Shown: positions 46,509-56,500, counted from the first letter of the stretch. The stretch is DNA of 64,000 nucleotides from Bacillus sp. A301a_S52 (GCA_024701455.1 JABXYP010000001.1:252001-316000), one strand, 5' to 3'. The notes: a model not told the origin generated them from the letters alone. A program made the numbers and translations.

Positions 46509-47450
46509 TTGAAATTGAGTAATCGTTTAAAACAAGCAGAATTAGCGACATGGGTAGGAATTATTCTAAATGGACTATTAGCTATCATGAAAGGCATTGT
46601 TGGATGGCTGGCTGGAAGCCGGGCTTTAATCGCAGATGCTGCTCATTCAGCTTCAGACGTGGCAGGGTCTATTGCCGTGCTTGCTGGCATAAGAACGGCG
46701 CAAAAGCCTCCTGATAAAGATCACCCATATGGTCATGGAAAAGCGGAAAATGTGGCAACGATCATTGTCGGTATTCTTTTAATCATAGTAGGTGTTGAAA
46801 TTATTGTGTCATCATCTAAAGCGTTATTTGGTGGGATACCAGTTGCACCGAAAGGGATCGCCTTAGTAGCCATTATCATTTCAATTGTAATTAAGGAGTT
46901 ACTCTTTCAATACAAAGCGCGTTTGGCCAAAAAAATAAATAGTTCAGCCTTATTAGCAGAAGCGTGGCACCATCGGTCAGATGCTCTCTCGTCAATCGCA
47001 GCCTTTATAGGCGTGTTGGGAGCGGTAGTGGGCCAGCACTTTAACTATCCTTTTTTAATGTATTTAGATCCATTAGCCGGTGTACTCGTGTCTTTAATTG
47101 TTATTAAAGTTGGATACTCTCTGGCAAAGGAGTCCAGTTTAATTGTGATGGAGCAAGTTCTTGATGTAGAAAATACGAGACCTTTCATTGAGACAGTGAA
47201 GAAAATCAATGGTGTCAAAAGGGTGGACGAATTATTAGCTAGAACACACGGTCATTATATCGTCATCGATATAAAAGTGAGTGTAGACCCCACTCTTAGT
47301 GTAGAGAAGGGTCATTCAATTTCAAAGGAAGTGAAAAAGGTATTACTTACAAAGCACAGTGATATTAAAAGAGTGTTCGTCCATATTAATCCGTATCAAC
47401 CACGTCCATTACCATCAGATTTAGTTGATGATGGGTCATTGGTAAAATAG
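46509..47450 (+). CDS. Cation diffusion facilitator (metal/proton antiporter)
   Basis: A 313-residue CDF protein with six helices (about 10-200) and a cytoplasmic metal-binding domain. The transport-site motifs are ADAAHSASDVAG and AEAWHHRSDALSS (HxxxD twice, with the preceding Asp/Glu), and HPYGHGKAENVA follows helix 2. The first helix site has D-x-x-x-H reading consistent with Zn/Fe/Mn/Cd transport; the exact metal cannot be told. The start is a TTG: 46509 or, better spaced from GGTGGTG, 46515. Confidence 0.9.
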   Translation: MKLSNRLKQAELATWVGIILNGLLAIMKGIVGWLAGSRALIADAAHSASDVAGSIAVLAGIRTAQKPPDKDHPYGHGKAENVATIIVGILLIIVGVEIIVSSSKALFGGIPVAPKGIALVAIIISIVIKELLFQYKARLAKKINSSALLAEAWHHRSDALSSIAAFIGVLGAVVGQHFNYPFLMYLDPLAGVLVSLIVIKVGYSLAKESSLIVMEQVLDVENTRPFIETVKKINGVKRVDELLARTHGHYIVIDIKVSVDPTLSVEKGHSISKEVKKVLLTKHSDIKRVFVHINPYQPRPLPSDLVDDGSLVK

Positions 47451-47505
47451 GCAAAACGACTTCATTTTTTTAAAAAAAGTGAAGTTTGTATAGTCGAGGT
47501 TGGTT

Positions 47506-47559
47506 CTTATCACAGTTAACCGTCCGTAAAACGCCCACTGATTGAGGGGGGCATTTTAT
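47506..47559 (+). repeat. TTTAT element, short copy
   Basis: TTATCACAGTTAACCGTCCG...GCCCACTGATTGAGGGGG..TTTTAT: both ends with hairpin 1 and the left arm of hairpin 2 deleted. Confidence 0.7.
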
Positions 47560-47652
47560 GAAATAGCAATAATGTTTATTGTAAAAAAATGAAAAATCGT
47601 TGACAGATATTTGCTCATGATGTACTCTGTTCATTGTGAAATTAATTTAATA

Positions 47653-47812
47653 TTTCCTCGTTAGGTGAGGCTCCTGTGCAGGAGATACGCTGCTGCCCAA
47701 AAATGTCCAAAGACGCCAATGGGTCAACAGAAACTATCGACATAAGGTGGTTTTTAATGTAGCTGGATATAGTCCTATGCCGCACAGTGCTAAAGCTCTA
47801 CGAATGGAGGAA
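47653..47812 (+). ncRNA. M-box (ykoK) magnesium riboswitch
   Basis: CCTCGTTAGGTGAGGCTCCTG, GCTGCTGCCC, AAGACGCCAATGGGTCAACAG, then CCGCACAGTGCTAAAGCTCTACGA: the M-box blocks in order. Confidence 0.95.
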
Positions 47813-47875
47813 GGGTAAGCAGGATAGGTGTGCTTTTTTAAGTGTGCTTCAAAATCCATGAGATTAACTGTGACT

Positions 47876-47908
47876 AAACCATCTTCATTCGTATGAAGAT
47901 GGTTTTTA
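47876..47908 (+). terminator. M-box terminator
   Basis: AAACCATCTTCAT-TCGT-ATGAAGATGGTTTTTAT, the magnesium-dependent off-state. Confidence 0.88.
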
Positions 47909-47936
47909 TGATGATAAAAGGAGGTAGGAAGTAGAT

Positions 47937-48044
47937 ATGGTTAATCCCCACTATTCGAAGAGATATAACGAATCCAATCCAATATTAACATTAGGTGAAA
48001 ACACATGGCCCATTGTCGCCTCCACTGGTAAGGGGTTGTCCTAA
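47937..48044 (+). CDS. Short frame after the M-box, doubtful gene
   Basis: This 35-codon frame (MVNPHYSKRYNESNPILTL and on to TGKGLS) begins 7 bases after an ideal AAAGGAGG. It looks like no family I know. It may be the start of a decayed gene once controlled by the M-box: the 400 bases that follow to mgtC have no open frame and look degraded. Confidence 0.3.
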   Translation: MVNPHYSKRYNESNPILTLGENTWPIVASTGKGLS

Positions 48045-48443
48045 TCAAGGCCTCCTCTCCATTTGTATGTGAATGGCCCTACTAATTGCCCCATGTGTCT
48101 AACGATTGGAGAATAGGTTACAGAGGGAATGGTTTTATTGTAAAACTTAGTCTAAGTTCTTCGAAGGGATGATCCAAGCGGGTGATGCAAAGAAATCTTC
48201 TAGCGCTTTGCTTACTCTTATACTAAAGCTGTATTTGGCTCAATACTATTGATATCTATCAACCGTTTAGTCAGTGGATAACCTTGTTAGACTTTGATTG
48301 AGGACACAATGATCACTGTGGAGAATGGCTTATGGCAAGTGTTATTGAAAAAAGTATAGAAAAAATGTTTTTTAAAAGTTTAAAGCTTGGCTAGATTATT
48401 ACAGTGAAGCTATTATGACGTGTCTGTGGAAGGTGGTACGACG

Positions 48444-49157
48444 ATGACGTTCGAACTAGAAATGATATTTAAGCTAACTCTTGCCTTATTTTTTGGTATG
48501 TTAATCGGTATTGACCGGCAGCTAAAACATAAGCCACTTGGCCTTAAAACGTGTATGGTCATTAGTGTTGCTAGCTGTTTAGTGACGGTCGTGTCGATAC
48601 AATCATTTTATCAATTTGCATCACCCACGTACAATGCGATTGATCCGATGCGTTTAGCAGCGCAAATTGTCAGTGGTGTCGGGTTCCTTGGTGCTGGTGT
48701 CATTCTTCGGAGGAGCAATGATGTGATTTCCGGATTAACGAGTGCTGCGATGATATGGGCAGCATCAGGATTAGGAATTACCGTGGGAGCTGGTTTTTAC
48801 TCAGAAGCGACGATTGCAGTCATTTTGCTCATCATCGCAGTTAATGTCTTACCACTGATTATTAAATCCGTCGGTCCTGCTACGTTACGGGAAAGAGACG
48901 TGGCTGTGAAAATAGTTATGGAGCCAAATTATAAAATGACGGAACTGATTAAAACGATAGAACAAAAGGGGCAAGGACTCAATCAAAATGAAAAAAGTGA
49001 TATTAGAATTCGAGATATTAAGTTAAAAGACTTAGATAACGGCAATCAACAAATTGACTTACGACTCTCAGCTCCTGAAAAACAGTATACAACGGAAATA
49101 TATTATCTCATTAAAAAAATTGACTTCGTATTAACGGTGAATGTAGAACACCTATAA
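48444..49157 (+). CDS. MgtC/SapB family membrane protein
   Basis: This 237-residue protein has about five N-terminal helices with the MgtC motifs GMLIGIDRQLKHKPLGLKT and VSGVGFLGAGVILR, then a cytoplasmic ACT-like domain (about 150-237). ATG 48444 follows GGAAGGTGG; a GTG at 48420 is the longer option. It lies 23 bases before mgtE, so both share the M-box control. MgtC proteins act in magnesium-limited growth; the exact activity is not settled. Confidence 0.9.
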   Translation: MTFELEMIFKLTLALFFGMLIGIDRQLKHKPLGLKTCMVISVASCLVTVVSIQSFYQFASPTYNAIDPMRLAAQIVSGVGFLGAGVILRRSNDVISGLTSAAMIWAASGLGITVGAGFYSEATIAVILLIIAVNVLPLIIKSVGPATLRERDVAVKIVMEPNYKMTELIKTIEQKGQGLNQNEKSDIRIRDIKLKDLDNGNQQIDLRLSAPEKQYTTEIYYLIKKIDFVLTVNVEHL

Positions 49158-49180
49158 GGGTTAGAAAGGAGGAGAACAGG

Positions 49181-50548
49181 ATGGAAAGAACATTAAATAT
49201 TAAGAACAGAGAAGAATTTACCTACTATCTATTTTTGTATTTGAAAAAAAACGAAAAAGAAAGCTTTCGAACGGAGTTTTTAGACCTTCACCCTACCGAT
49301 CAAATTGATATTTTTAAACAAATGAGTGAGGAAAAAAGAAAGCGTGTATATGATTACCTTGAACCTATAGAGTTTGCGGGCATTTTTCAAGGTCTAGCCT
49401 TAGCGGAGCAAAAAACAGTGTTTTCTGAGCTGGAAGATGCGTTTGCCCTAAATATGTTAAACGAACTTGCTGCAGATGATATTACGGACTTTTTTGGCCA
49501 AATTCCAGATGGTATCGCTTCATTTTTATTAAGTAAAATGGGTAAAAAGGAAGCTAATAATATTAAGCAATTATTATCATATAAAGAAGAAACAGCAGGA
49601 TCAATCATGACTACGGAGTTTATTACATTGGCTCCGAAGGACACAGTATTCTCAGTCATGGAGCGGTTACGTGAAGAAGGCATGGATGCTGAGACAATTT
49701 ATTATTTATACGTCACAAATGACGAAGATAAGTTGATTGGCATCGTCTCCCTCCGTGAATTGATTATTTCTGTAGCCGATGACACCATTGAAAATTTAAT
49801 GAAAGAACAAGTGATCTCTGTCTCTCCTTTAACAGACCAAGAAGAGGTTTCTACCATTATTAAAGACTATGACTTATTAGCTGTTCCGGTAGTCACAAAT
49901 GATGGAAAAATGATTGGCATCGTCACGGTCGATGACATTATCGATGTTATTGAAGAAGAAACAACAGAAGATATTGGCCAATTAGCAGCCGTAAAAGGGG
50001 CGCTAGACCTAAATGTGAATGCCTTGACGGCTACGAAAAAAAGGCTGCCATGGTTGGTTCTATTATTATTCGTGGGAATGTTCACAGCAGGTTTGATTGG
50101 AAGATATGAAGGGACGTTGGCGGAAGTAGCTATTTTAGCGGTGTTTATTCCACTAATTGCTGATATGGCAGGAAATACAGGGACACAATCCTTGGCGATC
50201 GTTGTCCGAGGACTGGCGTTGGAGAAGTTTGATCGTAAAGGGATTGTTACGTTGTTGAAACGAGAATTCTTAACGGGAGGACTAATGGGAATAGTGTGTG
50301 GGCTATTAGTATCCGTCATAACCCTTGTTATCCCTGGGGCAAATTTAATTTTAGGAAGTATTATCGGCCTGTCCCTATTTATAACGATTGTCATCTCCAC
50401 GTTAACAGGGACAGTCATCCCCCTTATTATCCACCGATTCAAAATAGATCCAGCAGTGGCGTCTGGCCCTTTCATTACAACAATCAATGACTTAGTCGGA
50501 TTATTCGTTTACTTTTCCATCGCTACGACATTAATTCATTATTTATAG
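49181..50548 (+). CDS. mgtE: Magnesium transporter MgtE
   Basis: A 455-residue Mg2+ channel. It has an N domain (about 1-135), a CBS pair that senses Mg2+ (ETAGSIMTTEFITLAP and VISVSPLTDQEEV segments), a connecting helix, then five helices with GNTGTQSLAIVVRGLAL lining the pore and ISTLTGTVIPLIIHRFKIDPAVASGPFITTINDLVG at the C-terminus (cited by span 400-440). ATG 49181 follows AAAGGAGG. The M-box lies 1.4 kb upstream of its start, before mgtC. Confidence 0.96.
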   Translation: MERTLNIKNREEFTYYLFLYLKKNEKESFRTEFLDLHPTDQIDIFKQMSEEKRKRVYDYLEPIEFAGIFQGLALAEQKTVFSELEDAFALNMLNELAADDITDFFGQIPDGIASFLLSKMGKKEANNIKQLLSYKEETAGSIMTTEFITLAPKDTVFSVMERLREEGMDAETIYYLYVTNDEDKLIGIVSLRELIISVADDTIENLMKEQVISVSPLTDQEEVSTIIKDYDLLAVPVVTNDGKMIGIVTVDDIIDVIEEETTEDIGQLAAVKGALDLNVNALTATKKRLPWLVLLLFVGMFTAGLIGRYEGTLAEVAILAVFIPLIADMAGNTGTQSLAIVVRGLALEKFDRKGIVTLLKREFLTGGLMGIVCGLLVSVITLVIPGANLILGSIIGLSLFITIVISTLTGTVIPLIIHRFKIDPAVASGPFITTINDLVGLFVYFSIATTLIHYL

Positions 50549-50700
50549 GAATCAGGCTGAATGCCAACTGGTGCGTTTGCAATAGGAGGATATGTTTTTT
50601 CACCGTGCTCTATGCTATCTATTATTCAATATCAGTTAATAAATACTTGCATTTGAATCCGATATTCTTTATATTTAAAAAAGAGACTAAACGGTATCTT

Positions 50701-50811
50701 TTTATCGCAAATAATCGCCCGTTAACTTCCGCTACAGAATAGAGGGAAAAGCGAAATCCATTTAGGCGGGGGTTAACGGACGCTAATATTTTGATTGAAG
50801 GTTTGTTTTAT
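50701..50811 (+). repeat. TTTAT element lacking hairpin 2, before a tetR gene
   Basis: TTTATCGCAAATAATCGCCCG, AGAATAGAG...ATTTAGGCGGGGG, then TTTTGATTGAAGGTTTGTTTTAT. The tetR ribosome site GGAGGG starts 1 base after its right end. Confidence 0.85.
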
Positions 50812-50824
50812 GGAGGGTGTTTTA

Positions 50825-51427
50825 ATGAAAAAAGGTGAATTAACAAGGCGGCACATTATTCGAAAGTCTGCTCCCGTTTTTAACACAAAAGGTTACATGA
50901 CAACGACGATGAATGACATTATTGAAGAAACAAGTATTCAAAAGGGTGGGATCTATCGGCACTTTAAAGATAAAGAGCAGCTGATGGTCGAATCGTTTCA
51001 TTTTTCTACTGACATGATGCGGACGCATTTAATGACGTGTGTTTCACAACATGAACATGCTACGGACAAATTAATCGCATTTGTGGAGGCTTTTTTACAA
51101 TTAACTAAAGGGGAACCGATAGTAGGCGGGTGTCCTATTTTTAACGCCGCTATAGAAATGGATGATTTGGATGTTAGGGGGTTACTGCCAGCGATTCATG
51201 AGGCCATGGACATGATGATAAACGGGTTGGTGACAATGATAGAAGAGGGTATGACACGTCAGGAGCTGAAGCAGTCCTTACAGCCATATGACAGTGCCAT
51301 ATATATTGTGTCAACACTTGAAGGTGGACTCGTATTAGACCGTTTAAAGAAAGAAGAGCACCTAACAACTATCATAATAAATCATTTGAAGCAGTTTATT
51401 TCAATGATGGCGGCTGATCGTCAATAA
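50825..51427 (+). CDS. TetR/AcrR-family regulator
   Basis: This 200-residue regulator has an N-terminal helix-turn-helix containing TTMNDIIEETSIQKGGIYRH followed by FKDKEQLM. The C-terminal domain contains GEPIVGGCPIFNAAIEMDD, typical of the TetR_C group that includes YxaF/LmrA-like regulators. ATG 50825 is 8 bases after GGAGGG. The alpha/beta hydrolase follows by 58 bases and is the probable target. The promoter must lie in or upstream of the inserted element. Confidence 0.88.
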   Translation: MKKGELTRRHIIRKSAPVFNTKGYMTTTMNDIIEETSIQKGGIYRHFKDKEQLMVESFHFSTDMMRTHLMTCVSQHEHATDKLIAFVEAFLQLTKGEPIVGGCPIFNAAIEMDDLDVRGLLPAIHEAMDMMINGLVTMIEEGMTRQELKQSLQPYDSAIYIVSTLEGGLVLDRLKKEEHLTTIIINHLKQFISMMAADRQ

Positions 51428-51485
51428 CGCCGTCTTTTTTTAGAATAAAAAAGAGACCATTAAGTATCTTTTGGGAGGGATTAGT

Positions 51486-52343
51486 ATGAAATATGCCTTA
51501 TTCATGGCTTTCGTAGGGGTAGGAATCAGTTTATTTTTAAGGCGCTATATCATTCGTCATGTTTTCACACCGAAAAAGAAAGAAGCTCAAACATATCCGA
51601 ATTCGACTTACGAGAACATTGAAGTTGAGCTAGATATTGGGACAATGCGAGGCTGGTTTATTAAAAGTGAAGGCGTAAGAGGTTGCTTTCTATTAGTACA
51701 CGGGTGGGGCTCTCATAAATCAAACATGCTACGGTATGTCGATCCCCTCATAGCTAGCGGTTATGATGTCATTATGATGGACGTCCTTGGTCACGGGCAA
51801 AGTGATTCAATACAAAAGCAAGTAAGTATTAAATCATTTGTCCAAAGTATCAAGGCAACGATTGATTATGTGGAGGAAAGGACAGATATTAATAGTCATG
51901 CCATCTATGTTTTAGGGCATTCAATGGGAGGCACGGCCGCAAGTATTGTAAACGCCACTGATGAGAGAATACAAGCACTTATTACCGATTCAATGCCCAC
52001 CTCATTAAAAAATATTAGTCAATCAATGGCGGGCAATATCACGCTCCCTTATAGACCATTTGGCTGGCTATTGATCAGCTGGTTTTTAATACGAGGTGGT
52101 GTTTTTATAAAAGCTAGAAAAGAATGGTGTTTAGAAAAAATAATGAAAAACCAACAGTCCCCGGCGCTTGCCATACACGGTACTCAAGATACGAAAGTGC
52201 CGATTTCGAATGTGGATGTCTTATTAACTCATAGCAATTTTAAACAAGTGATTAAAGTTGAAACGAAAGGCCATCACAATTGTGTGAAAGATAACGGTTT
52301 TTGGGAGAATATTTTTCGTTTTATCACAGATAACCGTCCGTAA
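51486..52343 (+). CDS. Alpha/beta hydrolase with an element-derived C-terminus
   Basis: A 285-residue serine hydrolase with an N-terminal membrane helix (about 2-18). It has the oxyanion strand FLLVHGWGSHKSN, nucleophile elbow LGHSMGGTAAS (Ser), acid region IHGTQDTKVP and catalytic His in KGHHNCVKDN. The last codons read F-I-T-D-N-R-P-stop and lie wholly in the first unit of the TTTAT array, so the original tail was replaced. The catalytic residues are all before that point, so activity may survive. ATG 51486 follows GGGAGGG. Confidence 0.88.
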   Translation: MKYALFMAFVGVGISLFLRRYIIRHVFTPKKKEAQTYPNSTYENIEVELDIGTMRGWFIKSEGVRGCFLLVHGWGSHKSNMLRYVDPLIASGYDVIMMDVLGHGQSDSIQKQVSIKSFVQSIKATIDYVEERTDINSHAIYVLGHSMGGTAASIVNATDERIQALITDSMPTSLKNISQSMAGNITLPYRPFGWLLISWFLIRGGVFIKARKEWCLEKIMKNQQSPALAIHGTQDTKVPISNVDVLLTHSNFKQVIKVETKGHHNCVKDNGFWENIFRFITDNRP

Positions 52344-53097
52344 AGCTCCCAGGTCAAAATAGAGAGGAGAGCTAACTCTATTTTAGGGGTGAGCAAACGG
52401 CCGGTAATGTCCTGATTGACTCAACTACCAATCAGTGGAGGAAGAGCGAAAACGCTCACTGATTGAAGGTTCGTTTTATCACAGATAACCGTCCGTAAAG
52501 CTCCCAGGTCAAAATAGAGAGGAGAGCTAACTCTATTTTAGGGGTGAGCAAACGGTCGGTAATGTCCTGATTGACTCAACTACCAATCAGTGGGAGAAGA
52601 GCGAAAAATCCCACTGATTGAAGGTTCGTTTTATCACAGATAACCGTCCGTAAAGCTCCAGGTCAAAATAGAGAGGAGAACTAACTCTATTTTAGGGGTG
52701 AGCAAACGGTCGGTAATGTCCTGATTGACTCAACTACCAATCAGTGGGAGAAGAGCGAAAAATCCCACTGATTGAAGGTTCGTTTTATCACAGATAACCG
52801 TCCGTAAAGCTCCCAGGTCAAAATAGAGAGGAGAGCTAACTCTATTTTAGGGGTGAGCAAACGGTCGGTAATGTCCTGATTGACTCAACTACCAATCAGT
52901 GGGAGAAGAACGAAAACGCCCACTGATTGAAGGTTCGTTTTATCACAGATAACCGTCCGTAAAGCTCCAGGTCAAAATAGAGAGGAGAACTAACTCTATT
53001 TTAGAGGTGAGCAAACGGTCGGTAATGTCCTGATTGACTCAACTACCAATCAGTGGGAGAAGAGCGAAAACGCCCACTGATTGAAGAGTTGTTTTAT
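52320..53097 (+). repeat. Five tandem copies of the TTTAT two-hairpin element
   Basis: TTTAT boundaries at 52320, 52475, 52630, 52784, 52939 and 53093 give units of 155, 155, 154, 155 and 154 bp with no spacers. Each has hairpin 1 (AAAATAGAG...CTCTATTTT with AGCTC/GAGC flanks) and hairpin 2 (CAATCAGTGG...CACTGATTG). Adjacent units share one TTTAT. Sequence differences among units are few. Confidence 0.97.
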
Positions 53098-53123
53098 CAA
53101 AAGCAATAAGGAGGATAACGTAG

Positions 53124-54491
53124 ATGAATCATAGTGATACGCTTGTCATTGGTGCAGGTCCAGGAGGTTATGTGGCGGCTATTCGCGCTGCTCAAATGGG
53201 ACAAAAGGTAACGATTATAGAAAGAGAGTATTTAGGGGGAGCTTGTTCAAATGTCGGTTGTATCCCGTCAAAAGTGTTGATCTCAGTAGGACACCGATTG
53301 GAGCAAACAACGCATTCAGATAATATGGGTGTTTTAACACAGGAAGCAAAACTTGACTGGACAAACGTGCAACAATTCAAAAGACGTGTCATTTCTAAAT
53401 TAGTAAACGGTGTTGAGCATTTATTAATCGGCAACAAAATTAACATTGTGAAAGGCGAAGCATACGTCGTAGATGCAAACACAGTACGTGTCATCGACGG
53501 TGCGAACGTACAAACTTACACATTTAACAATGCCATCCTTGCAACAGGTTCCCGGCCGGTTGAGTTGTCATCATTCACATTTTCCGAGCGTGTTATCAAC
53601 TCAACGGATGCCCTTTCTTTGCCGAAAATACCAGAAAAATTAGTCGTCATCGGAGGGGGTTACATTGGGACTGAGCTCGGCTCGGCTTACGCTAACTTAG
53701 GCTCTCACGTCACAATTATTGAAGGGGGCAACGACATCTTAGCTGGCTTCGACAAGCACATGACACAACTTGTGAGAAAAAGCTTAAAGAAAAAAGGTGT
53801 AGAGGTGGTTGTTGGTGCATCAGCTAAAGGTGTAGAAGAGAAGGAAAAGGGTGTGATTGTAACCTATGAAGCGGAAGGAGAGGAGAAAATTGTTGAAGCT
53901 AACTATGCATTAGTCACTGTCGGTCGACGCCCAAATACAGATAACTTGGGGCTGGAAGCCGCAGGCATCGAATTGACAGAGAATGGGCTACTAAAAGTAG
54001 ACAAACAATGCCGTACGTCAGTACCAAATTTTTATGCAATAGGAGATATCGTCTCTGGTCCACAACTGGCACATAAGGCCTCGTATGAAGGTAAAGTAGC
54101 TGCTGAAGCCATCGCTGGCGAAAAATCAATTGTAGATTACTTAGCTATCCCAGCTGTATGTTTCACAGATCCCGAACTTGCCACTGTTGGTTACAATGAG
54201 GAGCAAGCAAAAACAGAAGGGATTGATGTGAAAGTAGTGAAATATCCAATCGCAGCAAATGGTCGTGCCCTAGTTTTAAACGCAACGGAAGGATTTGTGA
54301 AACTGATTGCGCGTAAAGACGATGACTTATTAATCGGTGCTCAAATCGTAGGGGTTAATGCGGCTGATATGATCGCTGAAATGGGTGTTGCGATTGAAGC
54401 TGGAATGAAGGCAGAAGATATCGCCCTCACGATTCATGCTCATCCAACTTTAAGTGAGATGACAATGGAGGCAGCAACTGCAATGAATTAG
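53124..54491 (+). CDS. Dihydrolipoamide dehydrogenase-like flavoprotein
   Basis: This 455-residue FAD/NAD disulphide oxidoreductase has an FAD motif [18 protein letters not shown], redox pair [13 protein letters not shown] (CxxxxC), NAD motif [20 protein letters not shown], second FAD motif [10 protein letters not shown] and C-terminal [13 protein letters not shown] (active-site His-Pro...Glu). ATG 53124 follows AAGGAGG. It stands alone rather than with pdh or odh genes, so which complex or substrate it serves is unclear. The tandem array ends 26 bases upstream and may carry or displace its promoter. Confidence 0.93.
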   Translation: MNHSDTLVIGAGPGGYVAAIRAAQMGQKVTIIEREYLGGACSNVGCIPSKVLISVGHRLEQTTHSDNMGVLTQEAKLDWTNVQQFKRRVISKLVNGVEHLLIGNKINIVKGEAYVVDANTVRVIDGANVQTYTFNNAILATGSRPVELSSFTFSERVINSTDALSLPKIPEKLVVIGGGYIGTELGSAYANLGSHVTIIEGGNDILAGFDKHMTQLVRKSLKKKGVEVVVGASAKGVEEKEKGVIVTYEAEGEEKIVEANYALVTVGRRPNTDNLGLEAAGIELTENGLLKVDKQCRTSVPNFYAIGDIVSGPQLAHKASYEGKVAAEAIAGEKSIVDYLAIPAVCFTDPELATVGYNEEQAKTEGIDVKVVKYPIAANGRALVLNATEGFVKLIARKDDDLLIGAQIVGVNAADMIAEMGVAIEAGMKAEDIALTIHAHPTLSEMTMEAATAMN

Positions 54492-54608
54492 ACATTACTC
54501 CTTAGGAAGCGCTACTTTAAAAAAAATAAAGGATTTAAAACGGATTAAGTGAATATTAAACACTATAGTTAAAAATGGGAAGAAGATAAAACAAAGAAAG
54601 GAAGAACG

Positions 54609-54800
54609 ATGAAATAAAATTTCAATCATTTAACCATAGCTTTAATTCTTGTCCTTTTCATCATTTTAGTTGATATTTATATGAGAAATTGGCTCCTTAT
54701 AAATGAGCTAAGTGGAAGACGTGTTGTACCTGTTTGGACATTTAGTATTCCGTTCGTAATCGCATTGATAGGGTTTGGGGATAAACATCCAAAAAGGTAG
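54609..54800 (+). pseudogene. Small membrane protein gene with a stop at codon 3
   Basis: ATG 54609 with a good AAAGGAAG site gives M-K-stop, then the same frame continues open for 61 codons: NFNHLTIALILVLFIILVD (a helix), then a charged loop, PVWTFSIPFVIALIGFGD (second helix) and HPKR-stop. A terminator follows at once. One nonsense change (to TAA) explains it; a sequencing error is the alternative. Confidence 0.7.
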
Positions 54801-54803
54801 CAA

Positions 54804-54844
54804 AGAAGAAGCCATGGTAGCATAAATTACCGTGGCTTCTTTGA
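54804..54844 (+). terminator. Terminator
   Basis: AAGAAGCCATGGTA...TACCGTGGCTTCTTTG, a 14-bp stem after the broken small membrane protein gene. Confidence 0.8.
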
Positions 54845-54967
54845 AAATGTATTCCTATGTGAAGTCAAGCATCAAGCGTACATGACTACTGAACAAAGAG
54901 ACATATGGAATAGGAGAAGTAGAGCAATCGAGAGCTTTAGTGTATAAGGAAGCCACTTCTACTCTCA

Positions 54968-55942
54968 TTAATAATCTGTCAACTCAATAAACGTCTCGTC
55001 GTCATAAATGGTTGATAATAGCGGGTCAGTGTAGGCTGTATCTTTGAAGGCATCTTCTAAGTCAATTGATTTAGCTAAATCCTCGAGTCCTTGATCAATC
55101 TCTCCTTGTTGTACAAGAGCGACACCTTTTCCGTAGTAGCCTATGGCTTCATTTGGATATTCCTCGATAATGGCGTTATAGATGTCTTCAGCGTCTTCAA
55201 AATCACCTGCATACGTAAGCATGAAGCCTTTATAATCTAAAGCATTTAATCGTTGTTCTTCATCTAGTTCAATAATTCTATTGAGATAAGTAAGCGTATC
55301 ACGATATTCGCCTAATGACTCATGGGTGTACACAAGATACCATAATCCGTCAGTATTTTCGGGGCTGCCTTCGATGAATGTTTCTAAATAAGGAAGGGCC
55401 TCTTCATCTTCAAATAGGAAGTAAAGCGAAATCCCTTTACCATATAGAGCAAATGGTGTACGATCATCAATTGCCAAAGCCTCATCATAATATTCTATTG
55501 CTTTTTCATACCTTTCAAGCGAGAAGTGAGCATTTCCCATATTGATAAATTGTTCGGGCTCCTTATCACTAATATCGATCGCTTTTTGTGCAGCCACAAT
55601 CGCTTGTTCATATTCACCGAGTTCATTTAATGAAAAAGCCTTGTTATTAAATGCGGCATCCAGTTGGTCATTAAGTTCAATTGCTTCGTTTAGAGATTCT
55701 AATGCTTCTTCATGCTGCCCGATATATTGGAGAGCATAGCCTTTCTCATTATGCAGGGATGGATCTTCAGGGTATGCTTCTAATCGTTCGTTCAGATCTT
55801 CTAAAGCCAATTCGTATTGGTTTTTTTCATACCAGCTATCATATTTTTCTCTTGAGAAGTCAGGATCTGCTTGACCCTTCAAGAGACAACCTGAAAGAAT
55901 AATAAGTGAAAACATTAATAAAGGCCAAAATCGTTTGTTCAT
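54968..55942 (-). CDS. TPR-repeat lipoprotein
   Basis: This 324-residue exported protein has a signal peptide ending in the lipobox IILSGC (Cys about 19) and about eight tetratricopeptide repeats from residue 45 on (ALEDLNERLEAYPEDPSLHNEKG, EQAIVAAQKAIDISDKEPEQ and so on, each 34 residues). Such proteins are protein-protein scaffolds on the outer face of the membrane. ATG 55942 follows AAAGGAGG. It is a single gene. The 55943-56500 gap upstream has no other gene I can support. Confidence 0.88.
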   Translation of the reverse strand: MNKRFWPLLMFSLIILSGCLLKGQADPDFSREKYDSWYEKNQYELALEDLNERLEAYPEDPSLHNEKGYALQYIGQHEEALESLNEAIELNDQLDAAFNNKAFSLNELGEYEQAIVAAQKAIDISDKEPEQFINMGNAHFSLERYEKAIEYYDEALAIDDRTPFALYGKGISLYFLFEDEEALPYLETFIEGSPENTDGLWYLVYTHESLGEYRDTLTYLNRIIELDEEQRLNALDYKGFMLTYAGDFEDAEDIYNAIIEEYPNEAIGYYGKGVALVQQGEIDQGLEDLAKSIDLEDAFKDTAYTDPLLSTIYDDETFIELTDY

Positions 55943-56500
55943 GATGTTACCTCCTTTTTTCATCAAAATCTCACGTCAATCACGTCTTCTTTTCATTAGA
56001 ATACCTTTGCTTAAATAAACATATCTAAAGCGGTGAGGCATGGCAACTCTTTTTTGAAAAAAACAAAAAAGTTAAACTATTTTAGGTGGATCTTATGAAT
56101 TGAGAAGCCAATCCGTCAATATAAAATAAGTCTATTAGTTCCCACAATACGAGGATGATAATATTGAAATGCGTTTACCGTAAACGATTTTTAGTCATGT
56201 CAAGGAAGAACATCAGCGAGTGTGTAAAAATAGTGCAGGCACGTTCTTACGCATGTCTACACCAGCACCTTCTCACCCATACCGACGTGTGATCTCGTAA
56301 CAGGAGTGATTAGAAGGAAAAAAGAAGGCGCAGGTCAGGTGTTTTGCAGCGTTAGGTGAAGCAACATGTCAGTTGGCATTCTAAGATCGACTTTTAATAA
56401 ACATCTTACCAAAATGAACAATCCCTAAGAAATGGGATGCTAAGGAAAAACATATGATGATACTATAAAAGAATATGCCAACGAAATGGAGGTTAACCAT

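Noticed and set aside
52320-53097. CRISPR-like array
   Set aside because: The 155-bp units touch each other with no unique spacers, and no cas genes are near.
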